From Steinernema hermaphroditum (Eukaryota > Nematoda > Chromadorea > Rhabditida > Steinernematidae), in the NCBI GenBank assembly GCA_030435675.1, contig CM059624.1, forward strand, positions 9,448,769 to 9,512,768: a DNA stretch of 64,000 nt. Direction: 5' to 3'. Positions 12,297 through 30,427 of this stretch are shown here, piece after piece. The notes beneath the pieces are model-generated. The model ran no database searches. It was not told where the DNA came from and saw nothing but the letters and a program-made list of their open reading frames with translations. A program made the position numbers and the translations under genes. Position 1 is the first letter of the stretch. Each line of letters begins with the position of its first letter.

Positions 12297-13275
12297 TACA
12301 TTTACATCAGTGATCGGAACTCGAGCCGATTTCGCAATCCGAGCCGGAGCCGCGAGCCGGCTCCGGCTCGGTTAGGCGGGTGGTCCGAGCCGGTGTGGCG
12401 GGGAATCGTGTCGCTCGGGGAATCGTGTCGCTCTCAGGGTTTTCCGGTCGAGACCATCCGCGACCATCCGCTTGGGGAATCGTGTCGCTCGGGGAATCGT
12501 GTCGCTACCGTAATTTATACTGAAAATCAGGGTGTTCGTGGCGGGACCGTCATCCTGAATTTCTGTAGCCGTATCCAGCTCACTGGGAAATGCCTCCCGG
12601 GAGGTCCCGGCTACTTCCAGTTCTGTGGGAAGTGAAAAGAGGTAACTAACAAACTGACGAGGCCTCCCAGTTTTTTTTTTCCAGACGACGCCTCCCTTCC
12701 CAGTCCTCCCACCTACATGTGGAAGTGGATTTCCCAGTCACTGTTCTGGAACTTTTTTGACGTGAAAACTTTGTGACACACTACTTTATCGTATTTTTAA
12801 CGTTCCGAAGCTGTTTCCAAGGGAATTTGAGAGTTTGACCTAGATATTACAGGCTGTGTCCAACACTCGGTCAAGACCACACACAACGTTTTTTTTTTCT
12901 GCGAACGGACGCCGCCGTCTTGTGTGGTCTGTTCTTTCTTGATGGGTTGGGGAGAAAGTTAACGCTAAATAATCAGAGGGGAAACTATTGTTGAATTAGT
13001 CGGAGATATGTGGTTAAGATCTGCTTATCAAAAAAAACTAATGGCATTTCAAAAACTTATCCGTCTTCTCCTGGAATTGCATATTGCGGTAGATTCACGG
13101 GTCCCGCCGCGAACACCCTGATTTTCAGTATAAATTACGGTAGCGACACGATTGCCCGAGCGACACGATTGCCCACAACACCGGCCCCGGCTCGGGTTCG
13201 GCTCGGCTCGGCTCCGGCTCCGGCTCGGCTCGGCTCCGGCTCAGTTCCGATCTCTGATTTACATTACATTTACTC
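12297..13275. repeat. Second fold-back element with GC-rich CCGGCTCGG arms
   Basis: Left arm about 12297-12551, right arm about 13098-13275. Both ends start with tttacat..tcag and a gatcggaact segment, followed by tandem variants of ccggagccgag. Both then contain two copies of an aatcgtgtcgct unit and a conserved inner stretch (taccgtaatttatactg followed by aaaatcagggtgttcg). The left arm has additional copies of the gaatcgtgtcgct unit. The 550-bp centre has a smaller inverted pair (agaccacac, about 12872, and gtgtggtct, about 12922). No ORF resembles a transposase. The element lies less than 0.5 kb from the preceding fold-back element. Confidence 0.78.
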
Positions 13276-14313
13276 TTGACTCAATGACATTCGTCATGCA
13301 AGAAATCTCATAATGCACAATGAAGAACCGCATATCACCGTTGTCGCTGCTTCTCTTTTTTCTTCGGCGGAGGGCACGACGTCGGAGTTGAAGGCGGCTG
13401 TCCCATCATTGTGCGCGGGCTTCGAAGCAACAAAAAAGCTTTATCCGGAAGTAGCGCGGAAGGTGGAGCTCGGCGGACGAAAGAAACCCATTGACGGAGC
13501 GGTTGCCGGAGCAGACTTCGAAGTTGGAGCGATTCTTCGGCTTGAGTGGGCGGCGCTGGTGGTCGGGCGATGCTGACGGTATTCTTGGCGAGATATAATT
13601 CGGCGTACGTTCCACGCCAGCCACGACGGATTGGAACGGGCCGATCATTGCGTCATCAACGATTGCCGAGAACGACCGCTCACTCAACTCTTCCGAGCGA
13701 ACTCAGACAGCAGCAGAGGGAGCGAGTGGACGACCCGACCGATCGCTGGGAACGCAAATGAAAGACCCAGACACAATCGCGCTTCTGCTCGCGGTTTCTC
13801 TGCAATAATCGGAGCTGACTCCCCTGAGAGCTCATTCAGCTCCCTTCCGGTGACTCAGCAAACACACCCGCTTACGATCAGGCATCGCCTCTCTCTCTGC
13901 CGCGCCAATTTAATCCACGGCGCGAGCGGTTCGCGCTTCGTCGCTTCTTTTGTGGCCCCCGTGTGGTCCATTGTCGCACAACAGACTAGACTAGACAACG
14001 CGTTGAATCACCGGCGCTGTTTATCAAGGCGCGCCGATCGATCTCATCCCCATCCCGCTGTCGTCCGTCTGCGACCGGGCGCTTGTTTTCAGTATTCGGT
14101 CACTTTCGCCGTCGTCGTTCGATTTGTTGGACGGTCGGGGATGACCACGGGAGTTCCCCCAGTTTCGTGACGTTCGGCTGAAAACGACCGTATGTGGCAG
14201 TTGCATGATCACTCCGTGTTACATCATCTGATCGTATCCTCCATTTTGTGGTTTATTTCAGCTCTCGGCAAATCCGCGCGCTCCTCGTTGTCTCCTTCTT
14301 CACACGTCACGCC

Positions 14314-15146
14314 ATGGTAGGTTGTGAAATTCTCTTCCCAGTCACCGTTTCATATGTTTAGACCTCGTTCGAAGAAATCGATCAGCTTCTGGAGAAGGGC
14401 GAGGGAAAGCAGGCCTACGAACTGGCCAAGAAGGTTGGTTCTCGATTGAAAACAGCTGACAACAACTGTTGTTTTCAGCTTCTCGAACAGGACAATGAGA
14501 ACGTCGAACTCCTCTGGAGATTCGCCAAGGCGTGTCACACCTATGGCTCCACCCTCGGGAAGAACGATGCTAACAAGAAAAAGGAACTCCTCATGGAGGG
14601 TGGGTACTGATTCTCCCCTTCTGACCTAAGCGATCACCCTTAGGACGTGACGCCGGTGCCGCCGCCTACAAGCTCGATGACAAGAACTTCAACGTACTCA
14701 AGTGGGCCGCTGTGTTGTCCGGTGGAGTGTCCGACTTTTTGGGCACGAAGGAGCGCATCCAGGAGGGCTACAAGTTCAAGGAGTACCTCGACAAGGCGCT
14801 CGTGATGAATCCAACGGAGTACTCGCTGCTCCATATGCGCGGCCGCTTCTCCTACAGCGTCGCCAATCTCTCCTGGCTGGAGCGCAAGGCGGCGTCAACC
14901 TTCTTCGCGGAGCCTCCGACGGCCACCATCGACGAGGCTCTCCGGGACTTCGAGGAGTCCGAGCGTTTGAAGCCGAACCAGTGGATGGAGAACCTGCTGT
15001 ACCTCGGTCGCTGCTACATCGCTAAGGGAAACAAGGAGAGCGCGGTCAAGTACCTGAAGGTAGCCGACGGCCTTGAGGTTTCCGATGAGGCAGAGAAGGA
15101 CATGAAGTCCGAAGTGCGCAAGCTTCTCGAGAAGCATAGCAAGTGA
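14314..15146 (+). CDS. rmd: RMD-family (regulator of microtubule dynamics) TPR-like protein
   Basis: Four exons (14314-14316, 14362-14433, 14479-14599, 14644-15146) give 232 residues. The first coding exon is the ATG alone, split by a 45-nt intron. The fold is all-helical and TPR-like. EEIDQLLEKGEGKQAYELAK at the start, FNVLKWAAVLSG in the middle and ALRDFEESERLKPNQ near the end match the RMDN/RMD family. Its nematode members bind microtubules and act in chromosome segregation. The LEKHSK C-terminus is complete. There is no signal peptide or membrane segment, unlike human RMDN3 but like the short cytosolic forms. The exact paralogue (rmd-1, -2 or -3 type) is undetermined. Confidence 0.85.
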
Positions 15147-16376
<1,230 letters not shown>

Positions 16377-16951
16377 TTTACCTGCAAAACAAACCATTTT
16401 AATCATACCATCGAAAACGATCATACGACACGGCACGTTACATAACACGAACCAGCGACTTCTCAGAATTCAAACATTCCAATTCCAATGAGCAATGGTC
16501 CACAGAAAAAACCGTTAGGTCCAAAGTTTGACAAAATTTGAGCAGCAAAGACTCGTATTTCACACCACACGCGCCAGCAGCGAAATCGCGAGTATTCGCT
16601 TGCCGCTCGAAAGCACGCATCTGTAATGATACTCAGTCAACGGTAGTCGCTGTCGGTGACGAGATCTCGCAGCGACGTCCCTCAGTTGAAAGTGTCGCAC
16701 GTTCGGGAATGCGATTTCACAATTACAAAACAGTTGCGGGTAGAGAACTGGCTGGCTTTTTTGCTGTTTACTGAATTTGGTGGCTCGCTGTGTCGTCCCC
16801 AAGATGGTTCAAATTCAAGTAGCGGGAAAGGGTTAAAAAAATGCCATCCCGACTCGAAATCCCGAGGCTCTTTATGATCCAGAAGCATCCGGTATTTTAC
16901 TTCTGTGAAGATGCATGATGTACTCAACATCAATTATTAGTGAACTGGTTT
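16377..16951. other. Upstream region of eS30
   Basis: 575 bp between the eS30 start and the stop of the BI-1-like gene (both minus). An acceptor-like attacag lies immediately before an ATG on the minus strand at about 16620, opening a 60-codon frame that shows no similarity to FUBI. It is the only candidate I find for a missing leader exon. Otherwise nothing is recognised. Confidence 0.35.
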
Positions 16952-17906
16952 CTACCCGACGTGATGCTCAACCGCGTGGTAAGGCCCACCGAAGAGGAAG
17001 AAGACAAGAGCTTGGCAGTAGATGGTGGCGCAGAAGAAAGCGTACTGGTAGACGTGGGTCGGCTGCTGAAACTACAAACTTAATACAAGTGGAAAATGAA
17101 ATAACGTACTGTGTAATCAGAAGCCATGTACTTGAAGAAGAGCTGCAGGGTGCCATATCCAAGAGCAGTGTAGAGCAGGGAGAGAAGAAGGTAGGAGAAT
17201 CCCAACTGTCCTAGAACGAATCCAAGAAACAGATGCACAGCAAGACCGCTTCCGAGGCAAGCTGCGAAGATGTGGGTGCGGTTGTTGAGAACCTTCGATT
17301 CTGCCAGCTGGGCGATGAGTCCAATGCAGAGGGGAGTGACGAACAAGATAGGTTGCATCGTGGAGAGGTAACGCTCCGAAATGAGGAAACCGATGAGAGT
17401 TCCTTGTCCGGCAGCGACGGCAAGCATCTTCAATCGAAGAACACTGTCGTTGGCAGAGGCCTTGCGAATCTCCAGGAAAACCATCACAGGAGCGGCGATA
17501 TATGTTGCAACGAAGATGGGGAACGCGCTGAAGAACGGCCCGAGGATGTAGCTCAGGAGGAAACTGCCAATGATTCCACCGATGAAGGCGGCGACGTTGA
17601 GAACTCCGGCCCAAGTGAACGTCTCCATGATGCGTTTGTGTTGAACTCCTTCTACAGGACCCTGAAAAAGGGAGTGACGGCGCAAATGCATGAAACAAAT
17701 ACCATGTTCGTGAATGTCTGAATGAGCTCATCCTTCTTGGCACTGAGCTGGGGTTGCATGCTGTGGAATTGCTGCTGCGATGTCGCAACCTGTTCCTGGA
17801 CCGTTTGACGAATGTTTTGCGCGCGGTTTCGTAGTCCGCCGAAGGCTTGCTCAAATTCACCACGGTACTTGGCCGCTAGTTGCAGCACCGGTTCTATAGT
17901 GACCAT
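16952..17906 (-). CDS. BI-1/TMBIM6-like multi-pass membrane protein, copy A
   Basis: Three exons (17906-17703, 17661-17110, 17065-16952) give 289 residues. The first 68 residues are hydrophilic and Gln-rich (amphipathic helix or short coiled coil). The remainder has six or seven hydrophobic segments ending in a His/Tyr-rich tail. Layout and the motifs MLAVAAGQGTLIGF, FVTPLCIGL and YTALGYGTLQLFF resemble Bax inhibitor-1 (TMBIM6) proteins, which sit in the ER membrane and modulate Ca2+ leak and cell death. The assignment is by pattern, not alignment. A close paralogue lies at 25517-26490 with identical intron positions. Acceptor-like sites upstream of the ATG suggest trans-splicing. The MRCK gene ends 300 bp upstream on the same strand. 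Confidence 0.65.
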
Positions 17907-18204
17907 TCTACCGACGCGCAGAAACCGAAAGCGTCCAAATAGTCTCCGATCCGTCTCCGAGCTTTTTATGCGACTTTGTGACGAGACACGTCTACCAGAC
18001 ATGGTTTCACGTCAGTCTATCGGTGCCTGTATGAGGATCTGTTCTCCGCACCACTAGTGCCTTGAAAGAGAAAGTCAAGCTTCTTTTCCAAGCATATATA
18101 ATTAGTTTACAATGCACCAATATATCACAAACAATCTCAGTATCTCATGAATACAGATCTCGCGGAATCATTGCAGGAGGTGGCTAAGCCGTGATCAACT
18201 ACTG

Positions 18205-24328
<6,124 letters not shown>

Positions 24329-25516
24329 CACTGGAAACACATCATAAAGCACAATTATGACATGATGGACTACCTCCACTAAAGCAACGCGTTACGACTT
24401 CACAAACGTTCAGAGATCAGAGTTTCGAGTAGTATATTACATATCCCCACAGCAGATACAATACAGTGCTGCAGAAGAAGCAGACGGATCCTCTGAAACA
24501 GACGCCGTTGGCTCCCGAGTCACTCGCATCGCGTTCGTCTTGAAAGCGTCTTTCAAAACAATCGGAAGTTCACTGGCCAGTCAGGCTGACGCCCTTTGGC
24601 AGCCCGGTCATGCCTCGAGGAGCGGCGACTAAACACGCGACACGGCCAGCCGAAAATCGATCAACGGGATTTCACGAAGGCACCAAATACATGTGTTTGC
24701 GTGCGATGCGACGTTGGCGGACGGAACGGTTTGTCGGAAGTTCGCGCCGCGCTTCCTAAAACGGAATCGCGGGAATCGATCGATGCGGGGGGAGCGTTTG
24801 GGCATTTAGCTTGCTTTGTCCTCGAAATGCGATAAATCATCGAAACGCGAGGAAATCCGAACGAAACGGCTCGTCAAAGTCAAGATCAATCAATAGAAAG
24901 CGGTTACATCAGAGATACTCGATTTACACGACTCTGCGGCTCGGCCTTGCGCCCTCCACGCTCGTACCGCCGCTCGTCGCAGCTGTCCGTGTATAATACT
25001 CGACAGTACTCTCACTCTCAATGCTGAGAGCAGCATAAACAGAGTCGCCCAGTCGAGAGGAAATGGCCCGAAATCGCGCGGGCGCTTCTCTGCCCGTACT
25101 GTAATAAATATGTACATAAGGTGCCGAGTTCACTGTAGATTTCGATAACGAATGAGGCAGAGGTCCGAACGGAAGAGGGTTCGTGAAACCAGCAGTTTGA
25201 AGGCAGTGGTGTTAAGATAGGTTGCGATTATGCATGCCGAAGAACAAACAGGAATTCCAGTTCGCGATTATTCGCCGTAAGCGCGAAAGCGGTTGTTAGC
25301 TCGCGAAGAAGGTGGCAACACTCGGAGATCAAGACCAGAACGACTGTTACTGGCAGCGTCAATCAGTTGCACTTGCACAAAATAGCCTTCATTACTCACA
25401 TCGCCTCAATTGGTAGCATTCCACCGAGATAGAGACAAAGGCTTTCCAACCACATAGCCGCACAGTAAACACAATACTGTTGAATTTTATCGAGGTATGA
25501 GGCACAGCACCCATTA
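24329..25516. other. Upstream region of the MRCK gene
   Basis: About 1.2 kb between the MRCK start and the stop of BI-1-like copy B. No convincing coding exon, RNA gene or terminal repeat is seen. An additional 5' non-coding exon of MRCK may lie here, because its ATG follows a splice acceptor by two bases. Confidence 0.4.
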
Positions 25517-26490
25517 TTAGTGAATTGGATTCTGCTCGGCATACTGCTCAACCAGATGATAGGGTCCACCGAAAAGGAAGAAGACGAGAGCTTGGCAGTA
25601 GATGGCGGCACAGAAGAAAGCGTACTGGTAGACGTGGCTCGGCTGCTGAAAACACAAAATGAATACAAGCTAAGAAGGGACTAACTTACAGCGTAGTCTT
25701 CAGCCATGTACTTGAAGAAGAGCTGCAGGGTGCCATATCCAACAGCAGTGTAGAGCAGGGAGAGAAGAAGGTAGGAGAATCCCAACTGTCCGAGAACCAA
25801 TCCAAGAAGCAGATGCACAACAAGACCGCTTCCGAGGCAAGCTGCGAAGATGTGGGTGCGGTTGTTGAGAACTTTCGATTCTGCCAGCTGGGCGAAGAGT
25901 CCAATGCAGAGGGGAGTGATGAACGAGAGAGGTTGCATCGTGGAGAGGTAACGCTCCGAAATGAGGAAACCGATGAGGGTTCCCTGAGCAGCAGCGATAG
26001 CAAGCATCTTGAATCGCAGAACAGTGTCGTCAGCGGTAGCCTTGCGAATATCTAAGAACATCATCACAGGAAGAAGGATGTACGCCAAAAGGAAGGCAGG
26101 GAGCGCGTCGAAGAACAGGCCGATGATGGAGCTCAGGAGAAGACTACTGATGATTCCACCGATGAAAGCACCGGCACTGAGAACACCGGCCCAAGTGAAC
26201 GTCTCCATGATACGTCTGTGTTGGACTCCTTCTACAGGCTCCTGAAAAAACGAGGTGAGCTTGGCACAAAAATATAAGACACTTGCCATGTTCTTTAAGG
26301 TATGGATGAGCTCCTCCTTCTTGGCATTGAGCTGAGGTTGAATGCTCTCGAATTGTTGCTGCGATGTCGCAACCTGCTCCTGGAGGGTCTGGCGGATGAT
26401 TTGCGCGCGGCTTCGAAGCCCACCGAAGGTCTCCTCGAATTCTCCGCGGTACTTAGCCGCCAGCTCCAGCACGGGTTCCACAGTTGCCAT
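25517..26490 (-). CDS. BI-1/TMBIM6-like multi-pass membrane protein, copy B
   Basis: Paralogue of the gene at 16952-17906, with the same three-exon structure (26490-26287, 26241-25690, 25645-25517; 294 residues) and long stretches of near-identical DNA, including GTLIGFLISERYLSTMQP and the segment coding ESKVLNNRTHIFAAC. Starts MATVEPVLELAAKYRGEF; ends QYAEQNPIH. Differences concentrate in the first membrane segments and the C-terminal tail. The first intron, GT-AG in copy A, begins with GCAAGT in copy B and is 45 nt without in-frame stops. It could be spliced as a GC-AG intron or be retained as 15 extra residues. The predicted BI-1-like role is the same as for copy A and equally tentative. 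Confidence 0.65.
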
Positions 26491-26811
26491 GTTTACCGCC
26501 GCGCAGAAACCGAACTCGTCCGAATGACTTCCGGCCCGACTCCGGCTTTTTATAAGTTAACTTTGAGACACCGAACGTCTCGTAGACACTATTTAGCATG
26601 TCGCTTGCGATCATTCCTTGACTCTTCATCCAGGTCCAATTCCGACGGGTTGTATTTACCACACACCTTGCCTCCTCCGCCCAATATACACCATCGGAAA
26701 CAATCCGATCCCCGAGTTGACGCCACCCCAAAACACAGAACCACAAACCAAAAACAAGGATCAACATTTACGATCAACAAAGAGCACTGAGCAACAACAA
26801 AGTATAACAAA
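26491..26811. other. Gap between eS12 and BI-1-like copy B
   Basis: About 320 bp between two minus-strand genes. No gene or repeat is recognised. The spacing is a little long for a classical nematode operon gap. Confidence 0.4.
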
Positions 26812-27204
26812 TTACTTGCGCTGGGTAGAGATGAACTCCTGGATGATCGCGCGGGACTGGTCTTCACGTCCCCAATCCTTGACGACGGCGCAGGAGCATC
26901 CAACAACCTTGCGAGCCTTCATTTCCTTGTCCATCTTGAAGAGACCAGCCCACTCTCCGAGGTCCTTCTTGTTCTCAACCTCGAGCAGGGGAATATCGTG
27001 CTTCTGGCAAAGAGCCTTGACGAGCTTCACGTACTGGGGTTCGTCGCAGTTGCTGGCGAGAACACAGAAGTGAGCCTGGCGCTTGTCAAGGGCCTTGCAA
27101 GCCTCATGGAGTCCACGGGCGAGTCCATCGGCAATCAGGGCAGACTTCAGGACCTTCTGAAGAGCCTCCTTCACGTCACTGGGCAAAACACCTCCGTCCG
27201 ACAT
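26812..27204 (-). CDS. rps-12: Ribosomal protein eS12
   Basis: Component of the 40S beak. A single uninterrupted coding exon of 130 residues, the normal size. It starts [20 protein letters not shown] and contains [21 protein letters not shown] and the [17 protein letters not shown] segment. It ends in ISTQRK. All are diagnostic of eS12. The start is set by the conserved MSDGG. An acceptor (tgtttcag) 25-30 nt upstream implies trans-splicing into a short 5' UTR. It diverges from the HMG-CoA synthase gene across 1.4 kb. Confidence 0.96.
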   Translation of the reverse strand: MSDGGVLPSDVKEALQKVLKSALIADGLARGLHEACKALDKRQAHFCVLASNCDEPQYVKLVKALCQKHDIPLLEVENKKDLGEWAGLFKMDKEMKARKVVGCSCAVVKDWGREDQSRAIIQEFISTQRK

Positions 27205-28622
27205 ATCGGCGTCCTTGATGTATGGAAAACCCTGAAACAATCGACGAATTAGATCCAGCAGGGGACAAGAAGCACGCCACAACATCGCAAAACGCACAAG
27301 CATATTCACCTCCCGAGGAAGTCAAAATTGCAGCAAATTTGGAAAACTCGAGAATAAAAATCCGAAAAGAATTCTGCCGTGCCTCCAGCAACTTTAGGGG
27401 GAAGCCCCAAAATCAGAATGTACGGTCGACAAATCCTAAAGGCCGTTCGTGGCGAGACCGCCACATTCGAAGTCTCCTTTTCTGTGTTTTCCACCGACGT
27501 TTGTCGTCTCAAATTCAAGGGGAGCGTAGATTCGCTGGAGCGGAGCAAATCAGCCTCGGAGCAAACTGAGCTTGCGCTGTATATAGTATCCGAATTTCTA
27601 CAGAACGTTGACCTCTGTGAAGATAGGACAAACGTTTGCCGTCATATAGCAAATTTGGCTGATGCAATTAGGTTCCAGTGGTTTCGACGACTAGTTCAAC
27701 TAGTACGACTTATTTTTGCCTTTTTAGGTTCAAGTCCTTCGTTGGAAGGAACGGTACTGACACCGCTTGACGGGGACATTTGCGATATTTCGTCGACAGT
27801 GCTTCGCGGCGCGATTTTGTTTTGCCACAACTTTTCGACGCTTCGTTTGCGCCTCTTTCTCTCTTTGAACGTCTTCTGACTCATGCGGCTCTGTACTCTG
27901 GACCTCTTTTGATGGTTAGGTCAATACCACAATCGGTGCGGCAGCATATTGCGAAATATTCGATGTGTAACAGATTCTCAAATTTTAAATTTTTCGGTGA
28001 TTTTCTTACATTTGAAACCGCAACGGTGACCAGCAAGTTTCACTTTCCACGAAACGGATAAAAATCTTAGTTCGCATGTCACGTCGTTCCCTTTCCGTTG
28101 TGCTTTTAGATGGTAAACGGCCATTGAATTTTTCTGATGACCGTCTTTGAAAGCGCATTTAGATTGATTGCTTATTTAGAGCTAGGTGTGGCTGCCGTGC
28201 CTATCTCCTCTATCTTTTGATGATTCATCGGGGCATCTGCCGGTGTACTTTCAAAGAGTTTTGTTACATATAGATCGGAATGCATTTGCCGCCCATCGCG
28301 GCGTTGCAAAATGTCACGCATTACGCGGAGCGGATTCAGTTTCCACATTTCTCAGTTTGTCTTCGGTTCTTCTTTCACATCGTTGAGGATTTTAACAACC
28401 TTTGTGAAGGTTCTAGATGCGATCGTCATTGATCTAAGGTCGTAATTGATTGTGTGTGTTGTTGGCTAATGGGAAGCATTGCTATCACCTGCATATTACT
28501 TGGCAAAGGTCATCCATCCGGTCCAGAAAAGCACAATTACACAATTGCACGTGAAAGTCACGCGACCCTGTGCACAGCTCGTGTGTGGTGCAGAACGAAA
28601 TGCATAATCGGTGAAGTTACAG
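27205..28622. other. Divergent promoter region of eS12 and HMG-CoA synthase
   Basis: 1.4 kb between two outward-read genes. Open frames on both strands are short and lack family features. No tRNA or repeat is seen. Promoter function is inferred from position only. Confidence 0.4.
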
Positions 28623-30427
28623 ATGGCGGGTACGAAATGGGCACTGCCTGGAGAAACCGGAATAGTGGGAGCCGAATTTTACTTCCCCAGAAATTATGTT
28701 GTACAGGGAGAGCTCGAAAAGGTAAGTCTTTCGTTCAGTGTGGAGTCTACCGTATCCGTAATGCAGTTCATGAAGGAGAAGGCTGGAAAATTCACGATCG
28801 GGCTTGGACAAGATGAGATGGGCTTTTGCGGCGACAGCGAAGACGCGGTCTCCATGGCTCTGAGTGTAACGCACAAACTGATTGAGAACTACAACGTATG
28901 CTTCTCAATATTTATATCGTACGATGGGAATTGGGCTTTAGATTGATCTCAAAGACATAGGATGCTTGGTAGTCGGAACTGAAAGCGAGGTGGACAAGAG
29001 CAAAAGTATCAAAACGTATCTCATGGATCTCTTCGTCGAGTCAGGGAACCACGACGTCGCAGGAGTCGACGTAAAGAATGCGTGCTTCGGGGGTACTGCT
29101 GCTCTGGAGGAATCTATCAACTGGGTTACCGTAAATCAGTATAAAAGTTGGTTTCTTTAAACTCTGCACACCTTCATTTATCGGTTTAGGGCAAATGGCA
29201 ATTGCTGTAATGACGGATGTCGCAGTGTACGAAGAAGGCAATGCCCGTCCAACCGGTGGTGCTGGAGCTATCGCGGTTCTCGTGGGTACGGGAGCTCCTC
29301 TCACGTTTGGCCGCACCATAGTTCATGAGATGAGAAACACGAACGACTTCTACAAGCCCTTGAAGCCAAGGAACACCGAATATCCCACTGTAAATGGTCA
29401 AACAAGTCTTTCCGCATATATGGCAGCACTCGACAATTGTTATCGCAAGTTCAAAGAAGCTAAAAGGAAGTACGACGAAGACGGTGTGTCCTACAGTCCG
29501 TGAAAATAAGTAGAAGACCTCAAATTGTTCCAGAAGTATCGATATCTTCTTATGATTCCGTGGCATTCCACTGCCCCTTCTCCCGATTGGTCCAAAAGGC
29601 TTTTGGCCGACTGTTGCTGACCGATCTATCCGATGATAAATATCACGTTGAACTACCCGAAATCTCGAAGGACAAGTATGTCTCAGATATCCGAACATTG
29701 TCGTTATATTTGAATTTTTCCAGGATTGGTGAACTCATGGATGTTGACACCTATCTTAAAGACAGAGACTTTATGGGATTCTGGCTCAAAGCGACTCAAG
29801 AAGAGTGGACTAACAAAACGTTGAAGAATTTAACATTCAATAAGAGGATAGGGAACATGTACACTCCTTCCCTCTACGCCCAGTTGATGTGTCTTCTCGC
29901 GAGGTTTGCGAGGAAGAGAGAGCGCGGTTAACGGAGTCGGCAACTTTTAGATTACCGGAGAACTTCGATCATCACCGAATGCTGATGTTCTCCTACGGTA
30001 GTGGAAGCGCGAGTGCCATGTTCTCGTTTACCATTTCTCCGGGAGCAGCGCTCACTCAGATGCGGAAGTCGGCGCGCGATGCTTTGGATCAGCTGGATCG
30101 CCGCTGTGAATTCTCCCCTGAAGACTACACCGCCATCCTGAAGACGCGAGAGGTTATGGTCAGCACAGAAGGTCAGTTATTGGTTTGGCGCAACCTGAGG
30201 TGGTATGCGATCTGAACTCCTAGGGATTTGGGTTGTACCCGTTGATTACTTGAGTCGCACGCCTGAATGACAATACTCTTTTAGCCCCAAAAGAACCGAA
30301 CAAGGATTGGTCTTCGAGGATGAAGCTTTTCCCGGGAACGTACTACTTGAAAAGCGTCGACGCCAACTACTGCCGGTTCTACGAACGCTACAACGAAGAC
30401 GTTGTGGTCCAAAATGGACATCATTAG
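28623..30427 (+). CDS. hmgs-1: Hydroxymethylglutaryl-CoA synthase
   Basis: Condenses acetyl-CoA with acetoacetyl-CoA to HMG-CoA in the mevalonate pathway, which in nematodes feeds isoprenoids rather than sterols. Eight exons (28623-28721, 28767-28895, 28942-29146, 29190-29483, 29534-29675, 29724-29903, 29951-30171, 30285-30427) give 470 residues. The catalytic Glu is in GTESEVDKSKS. The nucleophile Cys is in NACFGGTAAL, and the active-site His in AFHCPFSRLVQK. GNARPTGGAGAIAVL and the late YGSG loop are also present. The C-terminus keeps the PGTYYLKSVD block of animal enzymes. There is no mitochondrial presequence, so this is the cytosolic form. Intron 5 (29676-29723) is 48 nt and free of stops, but has a strong GTATGT donor and TTTTTCCAG acceptor. 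Confidence 0.95.

Larger units (their letters stand above)
8948..14313. other. Repeat-rich gene desert
   Basis: About 5.4 kb between the channel gene and the RMD gene without any coding region I can support. It holds two large fold-back elements and a cluster of shorter direct and inverted repeats, annotated separately. Open frames in it are repeat-derived or fall inside the arms of inverted repeats. The last 1 kb (13.3-14.3 kb) shows no repeat and probably includes the promoter of the RMD gene. Confidence 0.6.

Noticed and set aside
13631..14170. 179-codon plus-strand frame before the RMD gene
   Set aside because: No domain and overlaps a likely promoter region; other frames in the same place are nearly as open.
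29676..29723. HMG-CoA synthase intron 5 read as 16 extra codons
   Set aside because: The frame is open, but GTATGT and TTTTTCCAG borders and alignment with animal enzymes favour an intron.
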